A DNA stretch of 64,000 nucleotides. It comes from an uncultured Muribaculaceae bacterium. GTDB lineage: Bacteria; Bacteroidota; Bacteroidia; Bacteroidales; Muribaculaceae. The stretch covers positions 124,001 to 188,000 of the forward strand of contig CAJTJV010000001.1 of the NCBI GenBank assembly GCA_910576775.1, written 5' to 3'. Shown piece after piece: positions 1-7,272 of the stretch. How positions within the stretch are numbered: the stretch's first letter is position 1; the number at the start of each line of letters is the position of its first letter. The notes beneath the pieces were generated by a model. It did not search any database. It had not been told where the DNA came from and saw nothing but the letters and a program-made list of their open reading frames with translations. A program made the translations under genes and the position numbers.

Positions 1-1
1 T

Positions 2-382
2 GTGCTATGTATAAGGGATTTCCGGCGTCACCGCGTCACCCGTTGGTTTGACGCGACGCTTTTCGGCATATATGGTTTCGCAGGATTGCTGCTGACGTTT
101 CTTATTTTCGTATCCGTCCATGAAGCGACGTCGCCCAACTGGCTTTACATATGGCTCAATCCACTCTGTTTGCTCGTGCCAATACTCATCTACAATAAAA
201 AATCCGCTAATTTCCTCAGAGTTTACCAATGTATCTACGGAGGAGCCGTGCTTCTTCTGCTTATTGTATGGCCATTGACTCCCCAGTCGGCCAATGCGGC
301 CTTCTTTCCGCTGATGGGCGCCGCCATAGTCCGCGCAGCTTCTGACGCTTTTATCAAACCTAAACAGTACATAAAACGTTAA
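2..382 (+). CDS. C-terminal end of a DUF4105-like membrane protein (5' truncated by window)
   Basis: The reading frame is open at the left edge of the window, so only the last roughly 126 residues are seen. They contain three hydrophobic stretches (about residues 18-38, 46-62 and 77-95), a short loop with the pattern SPNWLYIWLNPL, and a basic end. A membrane tail of this kind closes DUF4105 (Lnb N-terminal periplasmic domain) proteins of Bacteroidetes, and I recognise it by memory of that pattern. The gene ends 23 bases before the OmpA-family gene, so the two are probably co-transcribed. The GTG at base 2 is not a credible start, because the real start lies upstream. The function is not known; an envelope or peptidoglycan-related role is only inference. 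Confidence 0.6.
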   Translation: MLCIRDFRRHRVTRWFDATLFGIYGFAGLLLTFLIFVSVHEATSPNWLYIWLNPLCLLVPILIYNKKSANFLRVYQCIYGGAVLLLLIVWPLTPQSANAAFFPLMGAAIVRAASDAFIKPKQYIKR

Positions 383-405
383 TAACTAAACAATATCTCA
401 CTACT

Positions 406-1269
406 ATGAACACTAAACTGATTGCAATTCTGTCGGCTGCCGCTCTTATGTCGGGCGCCCTCACCGGCTGTGTGAGCAAAAAGAAATACACCGACCTACA
501 GGCTCAACACCGCACTTTGAGTCAGGATTACACCACCCTGAAAGCGAGCTATCAGGACAATAACAGCAAGATGCAGACCATTCAGGCACTTCTCGACCAG
601 GAACGCCGCAACAACGAGGAGCTGAAAAAGAACTACGCACAGCTCCAGAATACACTCGACAAGAGTATAACAACCTCGGCACAAGGCAATGTCAATATCG
701 AGAAGCTTGTAGACCAGATCAATGCGTCGAACAAATATATCCGCCAGCTTGTCAACGCCAAAGGGAAATCAGACTCCCTCAACCTCGCGCTCGTGACAAA
801 GCTCACCCGCTCGCTCACTCCATCGGAATCCGACGAGGTGAATGTAAAAGTTCTCAAGGGTGTGGTATATATTTCACTCGCCGACAACATGCTCTTCCAG
901 ACCGGCAGCTATGAACTCAATCCACGCGCCATGCAGACCCTCGACAAGATTGCCAAAATCATCAAGGACTACAACAATTACGATGTTCTCGTAGAAGGCA
1001 ACACAGACCCCGTGCCAATCTCTCGCCAGAATATCCGCAACAACTGGGATCTCTCGGCTCTGCGCGCATCATCGGTAGTTCAGGCTCTTCAGGACAAATT
1101 CGGCGTAGACCCATCGCGCCTCACTGCCGGCGGACGCGGCGAATTCAATCCCATCGCCGACAACGGTACAGCAGAAGGCCGTCAGCGCAACCGCCGTACC
1201 GAAATTATCATCACTCCTAAACTCGATCAGTTCCTCGACCTTATCGACAAGGCCCCCGAGGAAAAATAA
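406..1269 (+). CDS. OmpA-family peptidoglycan-binding lipoprotein
   Basis: This 287-residue protein is probably an outer-membrane lipoprotein that tethers the envelope to peptidoglycan. It opens with a lipoprotein signal ending in LTGC, with Cys22 as the predicted lipidated residue. Residues about 28-110 are polar, Gln/Asn/Leu-rich and predicted coiled coil. Residues about 150-280 form an OmpA C-terminal domain: the segment starting TDPVPISRQNIRNNWDLS and the later GRGEFNPIADN and RNRRTEIIITP match the peptidoglycan-binding fold. No beta-barrel is present. It follows the DUF4105-like gene closely and is followed 30 bases later by the thioredoxin-like gene, so all three may form one envelope operon. 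The family call is solid; the exact cell-wall role is inferred. Confidence 0.88.
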   Translation: MNTKLIAILSAAALMSGALTGCVSKKKYTDLQAQHRTLSQDYTTLKASYQDNNSKMQTIQALLDQERRNNEELKKNYAQLQNTLDKSITTSAQGNVNIEKLVDQINASNKYIRQLVNAKGKSDSLNLALVTKLTRSLTPSESDEVNVKVLKGVVYISLADNMLFQTGSYELNPRAMQTLDKIAKIIKDYNNYDVLVEGNTDPVPISRQNIRNNWDLSALRASSVVQALQDKFGVDPSRLTAGGRGEFNPIADNGTAEGRQRNRRTEIIITPKLDQFLDLIDKAPEEK

Positions 1270-1299
1270 GAGATATCTCCACCATAAAGATACAATCCT

Positions 1300-2319
1300 A
1301 TGAAAAAGCGTTTCATCGTTCTCCCTCTCCTCTGCCTTTCCATTGCTATATATGCCGAATATACTGTAAGACTCAGTCTTCCGTCGGATCTTGACGGCGC
1401 TATGCTATATCTATACACCGGCACAAAAAACCTTATAGACTCTCTTACCGCTGTCGACAGCTCAGCAGTTTTCACAGGTGACATTCCTTTTGCCACAACA
1501 GCTACCGTACGCGCCGACAACTCTACTGTCGCAACATTTTTTCTTGAGAACGATACCGTCGACATATCTGTCACAAAAGAAATCATACCCGGAGGTGTAG
1601 TTACATATTGGACAGCAAACTCCGGCGTACTCAACATAGCAAAGAAAGAGTTTTGGCAAAAAATCAAAGCTATCCGTGAAGAATATGCGGAAGCTCCTGA
1701 CTCCTTGAAGAATCAACTGAAAGAAAAATTCACAGAAACCTATACTAAAGCGCTGGAAGATAATATCGACAATGTTTTCGGTGCGGAACTTGCCATCGGA
1801 CTGAAAAGAGGACGCGAATATTTCGAAGCCAATCCATCTCTGCTGGAACTGGATAACGTAAAAGAATATCTCGCAAAGATTGAAGAAGCCGAAAAAATCG
1901 CCCCGGGAAAACCTTTCCGTGATTTCAGAGTCACATACAATGGTCAGACTCATCACTTGAGCGATGTGGTCGGCAAGGGAGATTATGTCCTTCTTGAGTT
2001 CTGGGCTGCATGGTGCGATCCGTGCATACGGTCTATGGAGCATCTGAAAGAGCTGTACGCCAAATATAGAGAACGCAATTTCCGCATTCTCGGAGTACCC
2101 ATAAACGACGATCCGGAAAACACAATATACATGCAGGAGAAACTCGCACTCCCTTGGGAAAATTGGCCCGGAAAAAACAATGAAGAGGCTTATTATGCAT
2201 ATATGATTGAGAGCATCCCTCACACGGTGCTTTTCGCTCCGGATGGCACCATCCTCCTTAACAAACCCAAGGCAGAAGAACTTGATGCCAAGCTCAAAGA
2301 AATCTTTGAAACAGATTGA
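1300..2319 (+). CDS. TlpA-like periplasmic thioredoxin-fold oxidoreductase
   Basis: This 339-residue exported protein has a signal peptide (MKKRFIVLPLLCLSIAIYA), an N-terminal beta-rich region of about 90 residues resembling DUF4369, a helical linker, and a C-terminal AhpC/TSA-TlpA thioredoxin domain from about residue 205. The redox motif is WCDPC, with cysteines 239 and 242 in the context FWAAWCDPC. The cis-proline region reads ESIPHTVLFAPDG. Such proteins reduce or shuffle disulfides in the periplasm. The substrate is unknown. It lies 30 bases after the OmpA-family lipoprotein and ends shortly before the promoter of the rpsF operon. Bacteroidetes have many paralogues, so no specific name is assigned. 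Confidence 0.85.
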   Translation: MKKRFIVLPLLCLSIAIYAEYTVRLSLPSDLDGAMLYLYTGTKNLIDSLTAVDSSAVFTGDIPFATTATVRADNSTVATFFLENDTVDISVTKEIIPGGVVTYWTANSGVLNIAKKEFWQKIKAIREEYAEAPDSLKNQLKEKFTETYTKALEDNIDNVFGAELAIGLKRGREYFEANPSLLELDNVKEYLAKIEEAEKIAPGKPFRDFRVTYNGQTHHLSDVVGKGDYVLLEFWAAWCDPCIRSMEHLKELYAKYRERNFRILGVPINDDPENTIYMQEKLALPWENWPGKNNEEAYYAYMIESIPHTVLFAPDGTILLNKPKAEELDAKLKEIFETD

Positions 2320-2342
2320 TCCAACAATCTGCCGGCAAAATA

Positions 2343-2374
2343 TTTGCGGGGGAAGATAATTTTTGCTACCTTTG
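2343..2374 (+). promoter_or_regulatory. Bacteroidetes-type promoter of the rpsF operon
   Basis: TTTG at 2343-2346 is followed after exactly 20 bases by TACCTTTG at 2367-2374, a full match to the -33/-7 consensus of the Bacteroidetes primary sigma factor. The predicted transcript starts near 2381, giving a leader of about 44 bases. A small perfect hairpin (GGAAAA/TTTTCC, 2380-2395) would sit at the very 5' end of the mRNA. Whether it stabilises the message or takes part in S6/S18 feedback cannot be told from sequence. Confidence 0.8.
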
Positions 2375-2424
2375 CAGCCGGAAAATAAGTTTTCCAACAT
2401 AAATCTTTAATTATCAACGTAAAC

Positions 2425-2796
2425 ATGCAGTACGAAACCGTTTTCATTTTAACTCCCGTTTTGTCTGATGCCCAGATGAAGGAAGCGGTAGAAAAGTTTA
2501 CAAAAACACTCACCGACAACGGTGCAGAAATTGTAAACATCGAGGAATGGGGTCTGCGCAAGCTCGCTTATCCCATTCAGAAAAAGTCCACTGGCTTCTA
2601 CAGCCTTATCGAATTCAACGCCAATCCCCAGCTCATCCGCAAGCTTGAGACTGAGTTCCGCCGCGACGAACGCGTGCTCCGTTGGCTCACATTCCGTCAG
2701 GACAAATATGCAGCACAGTACGCAGCAAAGCGCCGCGCCCGTCGCGCCGAAGCCGCTGCCGCTCCCGTTCAACCCGTAGAAAACAAGGAGGACTAA
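2425..2796 (+). CDS. rpsF: 30S ribosomal protein S6
   Basis: This 123-residue protein starts MQYETVFILTPVLSDAQ and carries the S6 signature region around IEEWGLRKLAYPIQKKSTGFY. S6 binds the central domain of 16S rRNA as a heterodimer with S18, which is encoded immediately downstream. The last 25 residues are Ala/Arg-rich, then acidic, a tail typical of Bacteroidetes S6. The ATG at 2425 fits the predicted transcript start near 2381. It is the first gene of the S6-S18-L9 operon, with only 3 bases between its stop codon and the rpsR start. Confidence 0.97.
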   Translation: MQYETVFILTPVLSDAQMKEAVEKFTKTLTDNGAEIVNIEEWGLRKLAYPIQKKSTGFYSLIEFNANPQLIRKLETEFRRDERVLRWLTFRQDKYAAQYAAKRRARRAEAAAAPVQPVENKED

Positions 2797-2799
2797 ACA

Positions 2800-3069
2800 A
2801 TGGCACAAGCACAATCTGAAATCCGCTATCTCACCCCCATGTCAGTGGATGTGAAGAAGAAAAAATATTGCCGTTTCAAACGCTTCGGCATCAACTACAT
2901 CGACTACAAGGATCCGGAATTCCTCAAAAAATTCCTCAACGAGCAGGGTAAGATTCTTCCCCGCCGCATCACCGGCACCTCTCTTAAATTCCAGCGCCGC
3001 GTGGCTCAGGCCGTAAAACGTGCCCGCCACCTCGCACTCCTGCCATACGTTACCGACTTAATGAAATAA
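2800..3069 (+). CDS. rpsR: 30S ribosomal protein S18
   Basis: This 89-residue basic protein contains the S18 core: KYCRFKRFGINYIDYKDPEFL, then RRITGTSLKFQRRVAQAVKRARHLALLPY at the C-terminus. It partners S6 in the 30S platform. The length is normal for Bacteroidetes. The order rpsF-rpsR-rplI is the standard bacterial arrangement without priB or ssb between the genes. Its ATG lies 3 bases after the rpsF stop, which suggests translational coupling and matched output of the S6:S18 pair. Confidence 0.97.
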   Translation: MAQAQSEIRYLTPMSVDVKKKKYCRFKRFGINYIDYKDPEFLKKFLNEQGKILPRRITGTSLKFQRRVAQAVKRARHLALLPYVTDLMK

Positions 3070-3088
3070 TCCTTAACCGCCACACGAT

Positions 3089-3532
3089 ATGAAACTGATT
3101 CTTAAAGAAGACGTAAACGGCCTCGGATACAAGGACGACGTCGTTACAGTGAAAGACGGTTACGGCCGCAATTATCTTATTCCTACCGGCAAAGCTGTAA
3201 TCGCCAGCGAATCCGCTCTCAAGGTGCTCGCCGAAAACCAGCGTCAGCGCGCCCACAAGCTCGCCAAGATCAAAGCCGACGCAGAAGCTCTCGCAGCCCA
3301 GCTCAAGGAACTCAAGCTCACCATCGGCGCTAAGACAAGCGCAACAGGTACAATCTTCGGTTCTGTGAACAGCATCCAGATTGCAGAGGCTCTCGAGAAA
3401 CTCGGCCACAACATAGACCGCAAGATTATCGACATCAAAGACCCCGTAAAGGAAGTCGGCGAATATGTAGCCACCGTAAAGCTTCACAAAGAAGTGTCGG
3501 TTGAAATTCCTTTCGAAGTTGTAGCAGAATAA
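3089..3532 (+). CDS. rplI: 50S ribosomal protein L9
   Basis: This 147-residue protein starts MKLILKEDVNGLGYKDDVVTV and continues with the conserved GYGRNYLIPTGKA of the N-terminal rRNA-binding domain. A long charged connecting helix follows (about residues 45-75), then the C-terminal domain ending IPFEVVAE. L9 bridges neighbouring ribosomes near the L1 stalk. It is the last gene of the operon, starting 19 bases after rpsR, and is followed 22 bases later by a strong hairpin terminator. Confidence 0.97.
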   Translation: MKLILKEDVNGLGYKDDVVTVKDGYGRNYLIPTGKAVIASESALKVLAENQRQRAHKLAKIKADAEALAAQLKELKLTIGAKTSATGTIFGSVNSIQIAEALEKLGHNIDRKIIDIKDPVKEVGEYVATVKLHKEVSVEIPFEVVAE

Positions 3533-3554
3533 TTAATTCCACTACGCCATACAG

Positions 3555-3589
3555 AACGGCCGCTTTCACGAGCGGCCGTTTATTTTTTT
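3555..3589 (+). terminator. Intrinsic terminator of rpsF-rpsR-rplI
   Basis: A perfect 10-base-pair stem (AACGGCCGCT at 3555-3564 with AGCGGCCGTT at 3571-3580) closes a 6-base loop and is followed by TATTTTTTTG. This is a textbook intrinsic terminator 22 bases after the rplI stop codon. Confidence 0.92.
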
Positions 3590-3617
3590 GCAATCAGCAA
3601 TTATATTCGTATATTAG
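3587..3617 (+). promoter_or_regulatory. Weak candidate promoter of the rSAM/lipoprotein pair
   Basis: TTTG at 3587-3590, which overlaps the terminator T-run, lies 19 bases before TATATTAG at 3610-3617. The second element matches TAnnTTTG at only six of eight positions, so this is tentative. It would give a leader of about 24 bases before the lipoprotein start at 3648 and would make the pair independent of the ribosomal operon. Confidence 0.35.
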
Positions 3618-3647
3618 CGGCCAAATCAACATCAAAACCTCTCCGCA

Positions 3648-4079
3648 ATGAAACTATCTTCAAAAATCATCACAATCGCATCCTCAATTTTAGGAGTAAC
3701 AGTTGCGGGATGCGGAGGTTCGGAATGCATGTATGGCACGCCGAATGCCGACTATGAAATCAAAGGCATTGTAACGGACACGGAAAACATTCCTCTTGAA
3801 GGCATAAAAGTAAGCGTCGGGGATATTTATGGAAATTTCGACGACAACACCCCTCTACCACCTACAATCTACACCAGCAGTAACGGTAAATTCGAGGTAA
3901 AATACAAGGCATTTCCATTCAGCGGCAAGAAAATGAAACTCCGTTTTTCAGATGACAACGGCATCTATAAAACCAAATACGAAGAAGCCGCTATAAAATA
4001 TACTGGGAAATCGAATGCCTGGTATCATGGAAAAGCCATCATAGACGTCAGCATAAAACTCTCAAAATTAGAAAAATAA
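3648..4079 (+). CDS. Putative lipoprotein of an rSAM/lipoprotein system
   Basis: This 143-residue protein has a lipoprotein signal peptide ending VAGC (Cys22 lipidated), a second cysteine at 27 in CGGSECMYGTPNADYEIKG, and then a beta-sandwich of the carboxypeptidase-regulatory-like kind (KGIVTDTENIPLEGIKVSV, then SNGKFEVKYKAF). It matches my memory of the NCBI/TIGRFAM family described as lipoprotein of the rSAM/lipoprotein system, whose members occur next to a dedicated radical SAM protein. Its stop codon shares one base with the radical SAM start (TAATG), so translation is probably coupled. It may be the substrate of that enzyme, with the short Cys/Gly/Tyr-rich segment after the lipid anchor a possible target. 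That is inference, because no function is known for this family. Confidence 0.82.
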   Translation: MKLSSKIITIASSILGVTVAGCGGSECMYGTPNADYEIKGIVTDTENIPLEGIKVSVGDIYGNFDDNTPLPPTIYTSSNGKFEVKYKAFPFSGKKMKLRFSDDNGIYKTKYEEAAIKYTGKSNAWYHGKAIIDVSIKLSKLEK

Positions 4080-5185
4080 TGTTTTCCGGCAACGGAGAAT
4101 CCTCTGCACCCCGCCTCAGACTCGGCCTACGCAAACGCCTTGCACTTGAAATCTACAAAAGCCAACGCGACGATTATATCGCCCTTCATCCGTTGCGGAC
4201 TCTGTTCTGGGAATGCACCCAACGCTGCAACATTGCCTGCAAGCACTGTGGAAGCGACTGCAAAGTGTCGTCACGGATTCCCGACATGCCAGCGGAAGAT
4301 TTCTTAAAAGCCGTCGACAGCATAACACCACACGTCGATCCACACAAGGTAATGGTAGTTATTACAGGCGGTGAGCCTCTCATGCGCGACGACCTCGAGA
4401 AAATCGGAATTGCGCTTTACCACCGCGGATATCCTTGGGGAATCGTAACAAACGGCCTTGCACTTGACAAGAAACGCCTGCTAAGTCTACGCAAAGCAGG
4501 CTTACACTGCATAACTGTAAGCATCGACGGACTCGAAGAAGACCACAATTGGCTCAGAGGACATTGTGACGCATTCCGGCACGCCATGGAAGCGTGCCGA
4601 CTTATTGCATCTGCCAAAGACCTGCGCAGCGACGCCGTGACATGCGTCAACAACAGAAATATCGACTCTCTAGGAGATCTCAAAGAAAAACTTATCGACG
4701 CCGGCATACGGGCCTGGCGCCTATTTACCATTTTTCCAGCCGGACGCGCAGCGGCACATCCGGAATTCCGGCTGACGGCCCCCGCCTACCGCCGCCTGCT
4801 CGATTTTATCAAAAATACACGCGCCGAAGGTCGAATTCACATTTCCTATTGCTGTGAAGGCTTTCTTGGCGAATACGAAGGCGATGTCCGCGACACATTT
4901 TTCGGATGCAACGCCGGCATCTCTGTAGGCTCGATTCTTATTAACGGCGATATTTCAGCTTGTCCAAGCATCCGCGCCAATTACGCACAAGGCAATATCT
5001 ATCGCGACGATTTCATGGCAGTATGGAACAGCCGCTTCGAACCATACCGAGACCGCTCATGGATGCGTCGGCTCGAGCCATGCACCCGTTGCAAGGCTTT
5101 CAGATACTGCCGAGGCGGCGCAATGCACCTGCGAGAATCAGATGGCACCCTTATGCGCTGCAATCTTCTCGACCTGCAAAAATAG
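4079..5185 (+). CDS. Radical SAM/SPASM enzyme, rSAM/lipoprotein system
   Basis: This 368-residue enzyme is predicted to cleave S-adenosylmethionine with a [4Fe-4S] cluster. The radical SAM motif CNIACKHC places the cluster ligands at Cys50, Cys54 and Cys57, and VVITGGEPLMRDDL is the SAM-binding GGEP segment. The C-terminal third holds a SPASM-type cluster region: a Cys in FFGCNAG, then SACPS, CTRCKAFRYCRGG and a final MRCN. Enzymes of this architecture usually modify peptides or proteins. The ATG overlaps the stop codon of the lipoprotein gene by one base. The cluster-bearing N-terminus has no signal peptide, so any modification would happen in the cytoplasm before lipoprotein export. The product is not known. 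Confidence 0.87.
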   Translation: MFSGNGESSAPRLRLGLRKRLALEIYKSQRDDYIALHPLRTLFWECTQRCNIACKHCGSDCKVSSRIPDMPAEDFLKAVDSITPHVDPHKVMVVITGGEPLMRDDLEKIGIALYHRGYPWGIVTNGLALDKKRLLSLRKAGLHCITVSIDGLEEDHNWLRGHCDAFRHAMEACRLIASAKDLRSDAVTCVNNRNIDSLGDLKEKLIDAGIRAWRLFTIFPAGRAAAHPEFRLTAPAYRRLLDFIKNTRAEGRIHISYCCEGFLGEYEGDVRDTFFGCNAGISVGSILINGDISACPSIRANYAQGNIYRDDFMAVWNSRFEPYRDRSWMRRLEPCTRCKAFRYCRGGAMHLRESDGTLMRCNLLDLQK

Positions 5186-5266
5186 AACGCAGGGACCACT
5201 TTTAACATTTTTTACCATATTACCAAGACTCTCTACGCTCCAACGGGAACACTGCGGCTTCAATAT

Positions 5267-5298
5267 TTTGGCCATATCGAAAAAAAGCAGTAATTTTG
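5267..5298 (+). promoter_or_regulatory. Bacteroidetes-type promoter of rplM-rpsI
   Basis: TTTG at 5267-5270 and TAATTTTG at 5291-5298, separated by 20 bases, match the -33/-7 consensus fully. Transcription should start near 5305, leaving about 105 bases of untranslated leader before the rplM start. No named riboswitch or L13 leader fold is recognised in this leader, but its length suggests room for autogenous control. Confidence 0.8.
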
Positions 5299-5409
5299 CA
5301 GCACCGATTATGTCCAAATCTTTCACGACAGTTGCGCGGCAAGCTTTTGGCCAAGCAAGCCTCAACGCGACAGTCAGATTATGTAATTAATTAAACAAGC
5401 AAACAGAAA

Positions 5410-5889
5410 GTGGATACCATTAGCTATCGCACCGAATTCCCTAACGCTGAGAAAGTGCAGCATGACTGGGTAGTAATCGATGCCACCGACCAGGTTCTCG
5501 GTCGTCTTTGCGCAAAAGTTGCCAAACTGCTGCGCGGCAAATACAAACCCTCGTACTCCCCCAATGTAGAGTGCGGCGATAACGTTATCATCATCAACGC
5601 CGACAAAGTGATTCTCACCGGCAAGAAAATGACCGACAAGATTTACCTCAACTACACAGGTTATCCCGGCGGCCAGCGCGAGACAACACCCGAGGTACTG
5701 ATGAAAAAGTCGTTCAACAAGCACATCAAACCCGGCATGCACCCCTTGTTCATCCGTGTTATGAAAGGTATGCTTCCCAAGAACCGTATCGGTCGCCGTC
5801 TTATCGAAAACATGCACGTCTACAATGGTCCCGAGCATCCGCATGCAGCTCAGAACCCCACCGTGCTCGACATTAACAAACTGAAATAA
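5410..5889 (+). CDS. rplM: 50S ribosomal protein L13
   Basis: This 159-residue protein is recognisable by VIDATDQVLGRLCAKVAKLLRGK, by VECGDNVIIINADKV, and by YTGYPGGQRE. L13 is an early 50S assembly protein. The start is a GTG, giving VDTISYRTEF translated as Met; the first in-frame ATG would lie far inside the conserved domain, so the GTG is preferred. The rpsI gene follows 8 bases after the stop, the usual rplM-rpsI pair. Confidence 0.96.
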   Translation: MDTISYRTEFPNAEKVQHDWVVIDATDQVLGRLCAKVAKLLRGKYKPSYSPNVECGDNVIIINADKVILTGKKMTDKIYLNYTGYPGGQRETTPEVLMKKSFNKHIKPGMHPLFIRVMKGMLPKNRIGRRLIENMHVYNGPEHPHAAQNPTVLDINKLK

Positions 5890-5897
5890 TCGCAAGC

Positions 5898-6284
5898 ATG
5901 GAAACAGTAAATGCAGTAGGCCGCCGTAAAGCCGCCGTAGCCCGCGTTATCCTTAAAGAAGGTAACGGTGCCATCACAATCAACAAGCGCCCCATCGAAG
6001 TATATTTTCCCTCTTCGATTCTTCAGTTCATCGTCAAGCAGCCCCTCACCACACTCGAGGTAGCCGACAAATATGACATCCACGTCAATCTCGACGGAGG
6101 CGGTTACAAAGGTCAGGCAGAGGCTCTCCGTCTCGGCATTGCCCGCGCACTTGTGAAAGTCAACCCCGACGACAAGGCCGTTCTCCGCAAGGCTGGCTTC
6201 ATGACACGCGACCCGCGCGCCGTAGAACGCAAGAAACCTGGCCAGCCCAAAGCACGCAAGCGCTTCCAGTTCTCCAAACGTTAA
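5898..6284 (+). CDS. rpsI: 30S ribosomal protein S9
   Basis: This 128-residue protein begins METVNAVGRRKAAVARV and ends with the conserved basic tail GQPKARKRFQFSKR, which reaches the P-site tRNA in the 30S head. The length is normal. It is the second gene of the rplM operon. The next ribosomal gene, rpsB, is 122 bases away, and that gap contains a hairpin that may belong to an rpsB leader. Confidence 0.97.
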   Translation: METVNAVGRRKAAVARVILKEGNGAITINKRPIEVYFPSSILQFIVKQPLTTLEVADKYDIHVNLDGGGYKGQAEALRLGIARALVKVNPDDKAVLRKAGFMTRDPRAVERKKPGQPKARKRFQFSKR

Positions 6285-6333
6285 TCGTTTCCTTTACCGT
6301 CTTTACCGACAATCATATCCTGTTTAGTATCTA

Positions 6334-6371
6334 AACGAAGGCGATGGACTGCTATTCCCTACCCCTTCGTT
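6334..6371 (+). promoter_or_regulatory. Hairpin in the rpsB 5' region
   Basis: An 8-base-pair perfect stem (AACGAAGG at 6334-6341 with CCTTCGTT at 6364-6371) encloses 22 bases and lies 35 bases before the rpsB start. There is no T-run after it, so it does not look like an intrinsic terminator. A role as a leader structure for S2-mediated feedback is possible but unproven. No consensus promoter was found in 6285-6406. Confidence 0.4.
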
Positions 6372-6406
6372 GATTAACCCCAAGAAAGTAAACAAACACC
6401 ACAACA

Positions 6407-7237
6407 ATGGCAACACCCACATTCGAACAGCTCCTTGAGGCCAGCTGTCATTTCGGCCACCTCAAACGCAAATGGAACCCCGCAATGGCACCCTACATCT
6501 TCATGGAGCGCAACGGTATCCACATAATCGACCTCTATAAAACCCAGGCCAAACTCGAAGAAGCAGCAAAAGTGCTCCGCGGCATGGCAAAATCGGGTAA
6601 AAAAGTTCTCTTTGTAGCCACAAAGAAACAGGCAAAACAGGTTATCGCCGATCTCGCAGCATCCGTAGGCATGCCCTACGTTATCGAACGCTGGCCCGGC
6701 GGTATGCTCACCAATTTCCCCACCATCCGCAAGGCTGTCCGCAAGATGACAACCATCGACAAGATGAGTAAGGACGGCACATTCGACAATCTCTCGAAGC
6801 GTGAACGTCTCCAGATTACCCGTCAGCGTGCCAAACTCGAAAAGACACTGGGTTCCATCGCCGACCTCAACCGTCTTCCTTCGGCACTCTTCGTTGTTGA
6901 CGTTCTTAAAGAACGTATCGCAGTCGCAGAAGCCAACCGTCTCGGCATCCCCGTATTCGCCATGGTTGACACCAATTCCGACCCCTCCACCATCGACTAC
7001 GTAATCCCCGCAAACGACGACGCTTCAAAGAGCATCGAACTTATCGCCGGCACCCTCGTAGCAGCCATGGCCGAAGGTCTGGAAGAACGCAAAGCCGAGA
7101 GACTCGACAATGAAGCAGCTGAAGCACAGGCAGAGGCACCCGCAGCTCCCCGCCGCGAACGTCGCCGCGTACGCCGCAACGACTCGGAAGAAGCCGCACC
7201 CGCGGTAGAAGCCGCCGAAGCACCCGCTGCTGAATAA
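6407..7237 (+). CDS. rpsB: 30S ribosomal protein S2
   Basis: This 276-residue protein has the S2 fold: FEQLLEASCHFGHLKRKWNP at the start, then IIDLYKTQAKLEEA, the GGMLTNFPTIRKAV segment, and VDTNSDPSTIDYVIPANDDA near residue 200. The last 50 residues are an Ala/Glu/Arg-rich low-complexity extension (RRERRRVRRNDSEEA), common in Bacteroidetes and variable in length. It is followed 35 bases later by tsf, the standard rpsB-tsf pair. Confidence 0.97.
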   Translation: MATPTFEQLLEASCHFGHLKRKWNPAMAPYIFMERNGIHIIDLYKTQAKLEEAAKVLRGMAKSGKKVLFVATKKQAKQVIADLAASVGMPYVIERWPGGMLTNFPTIRKAVRKMTTIDKMSKDGTFDNLSKRERLQITRQRAKLEKTLGSIADLNRLPSALFVVDVLKERIAVAEANRLGIPVFAMVDTNSDPSTIDYVIPANDDASKSIELIAGTLVAAMAEGLEERKAERLDNEAAEAQAEAPAAPRRERRRVRRNDSEEAAPAVEAAEAPAAE

Positions 7238-7272
7238 CAAACATTTCAGAAACATTTCAACACCACAATATC

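Noticed and set aside
1462..2400. 312-residue minus-strand frame opposite the TlpA-like gene
   Set aside because: The plus-strand gene has a signal peptide and WCDPC motif; the antisense frame is rich in Cys/Phe and has no family pattern.
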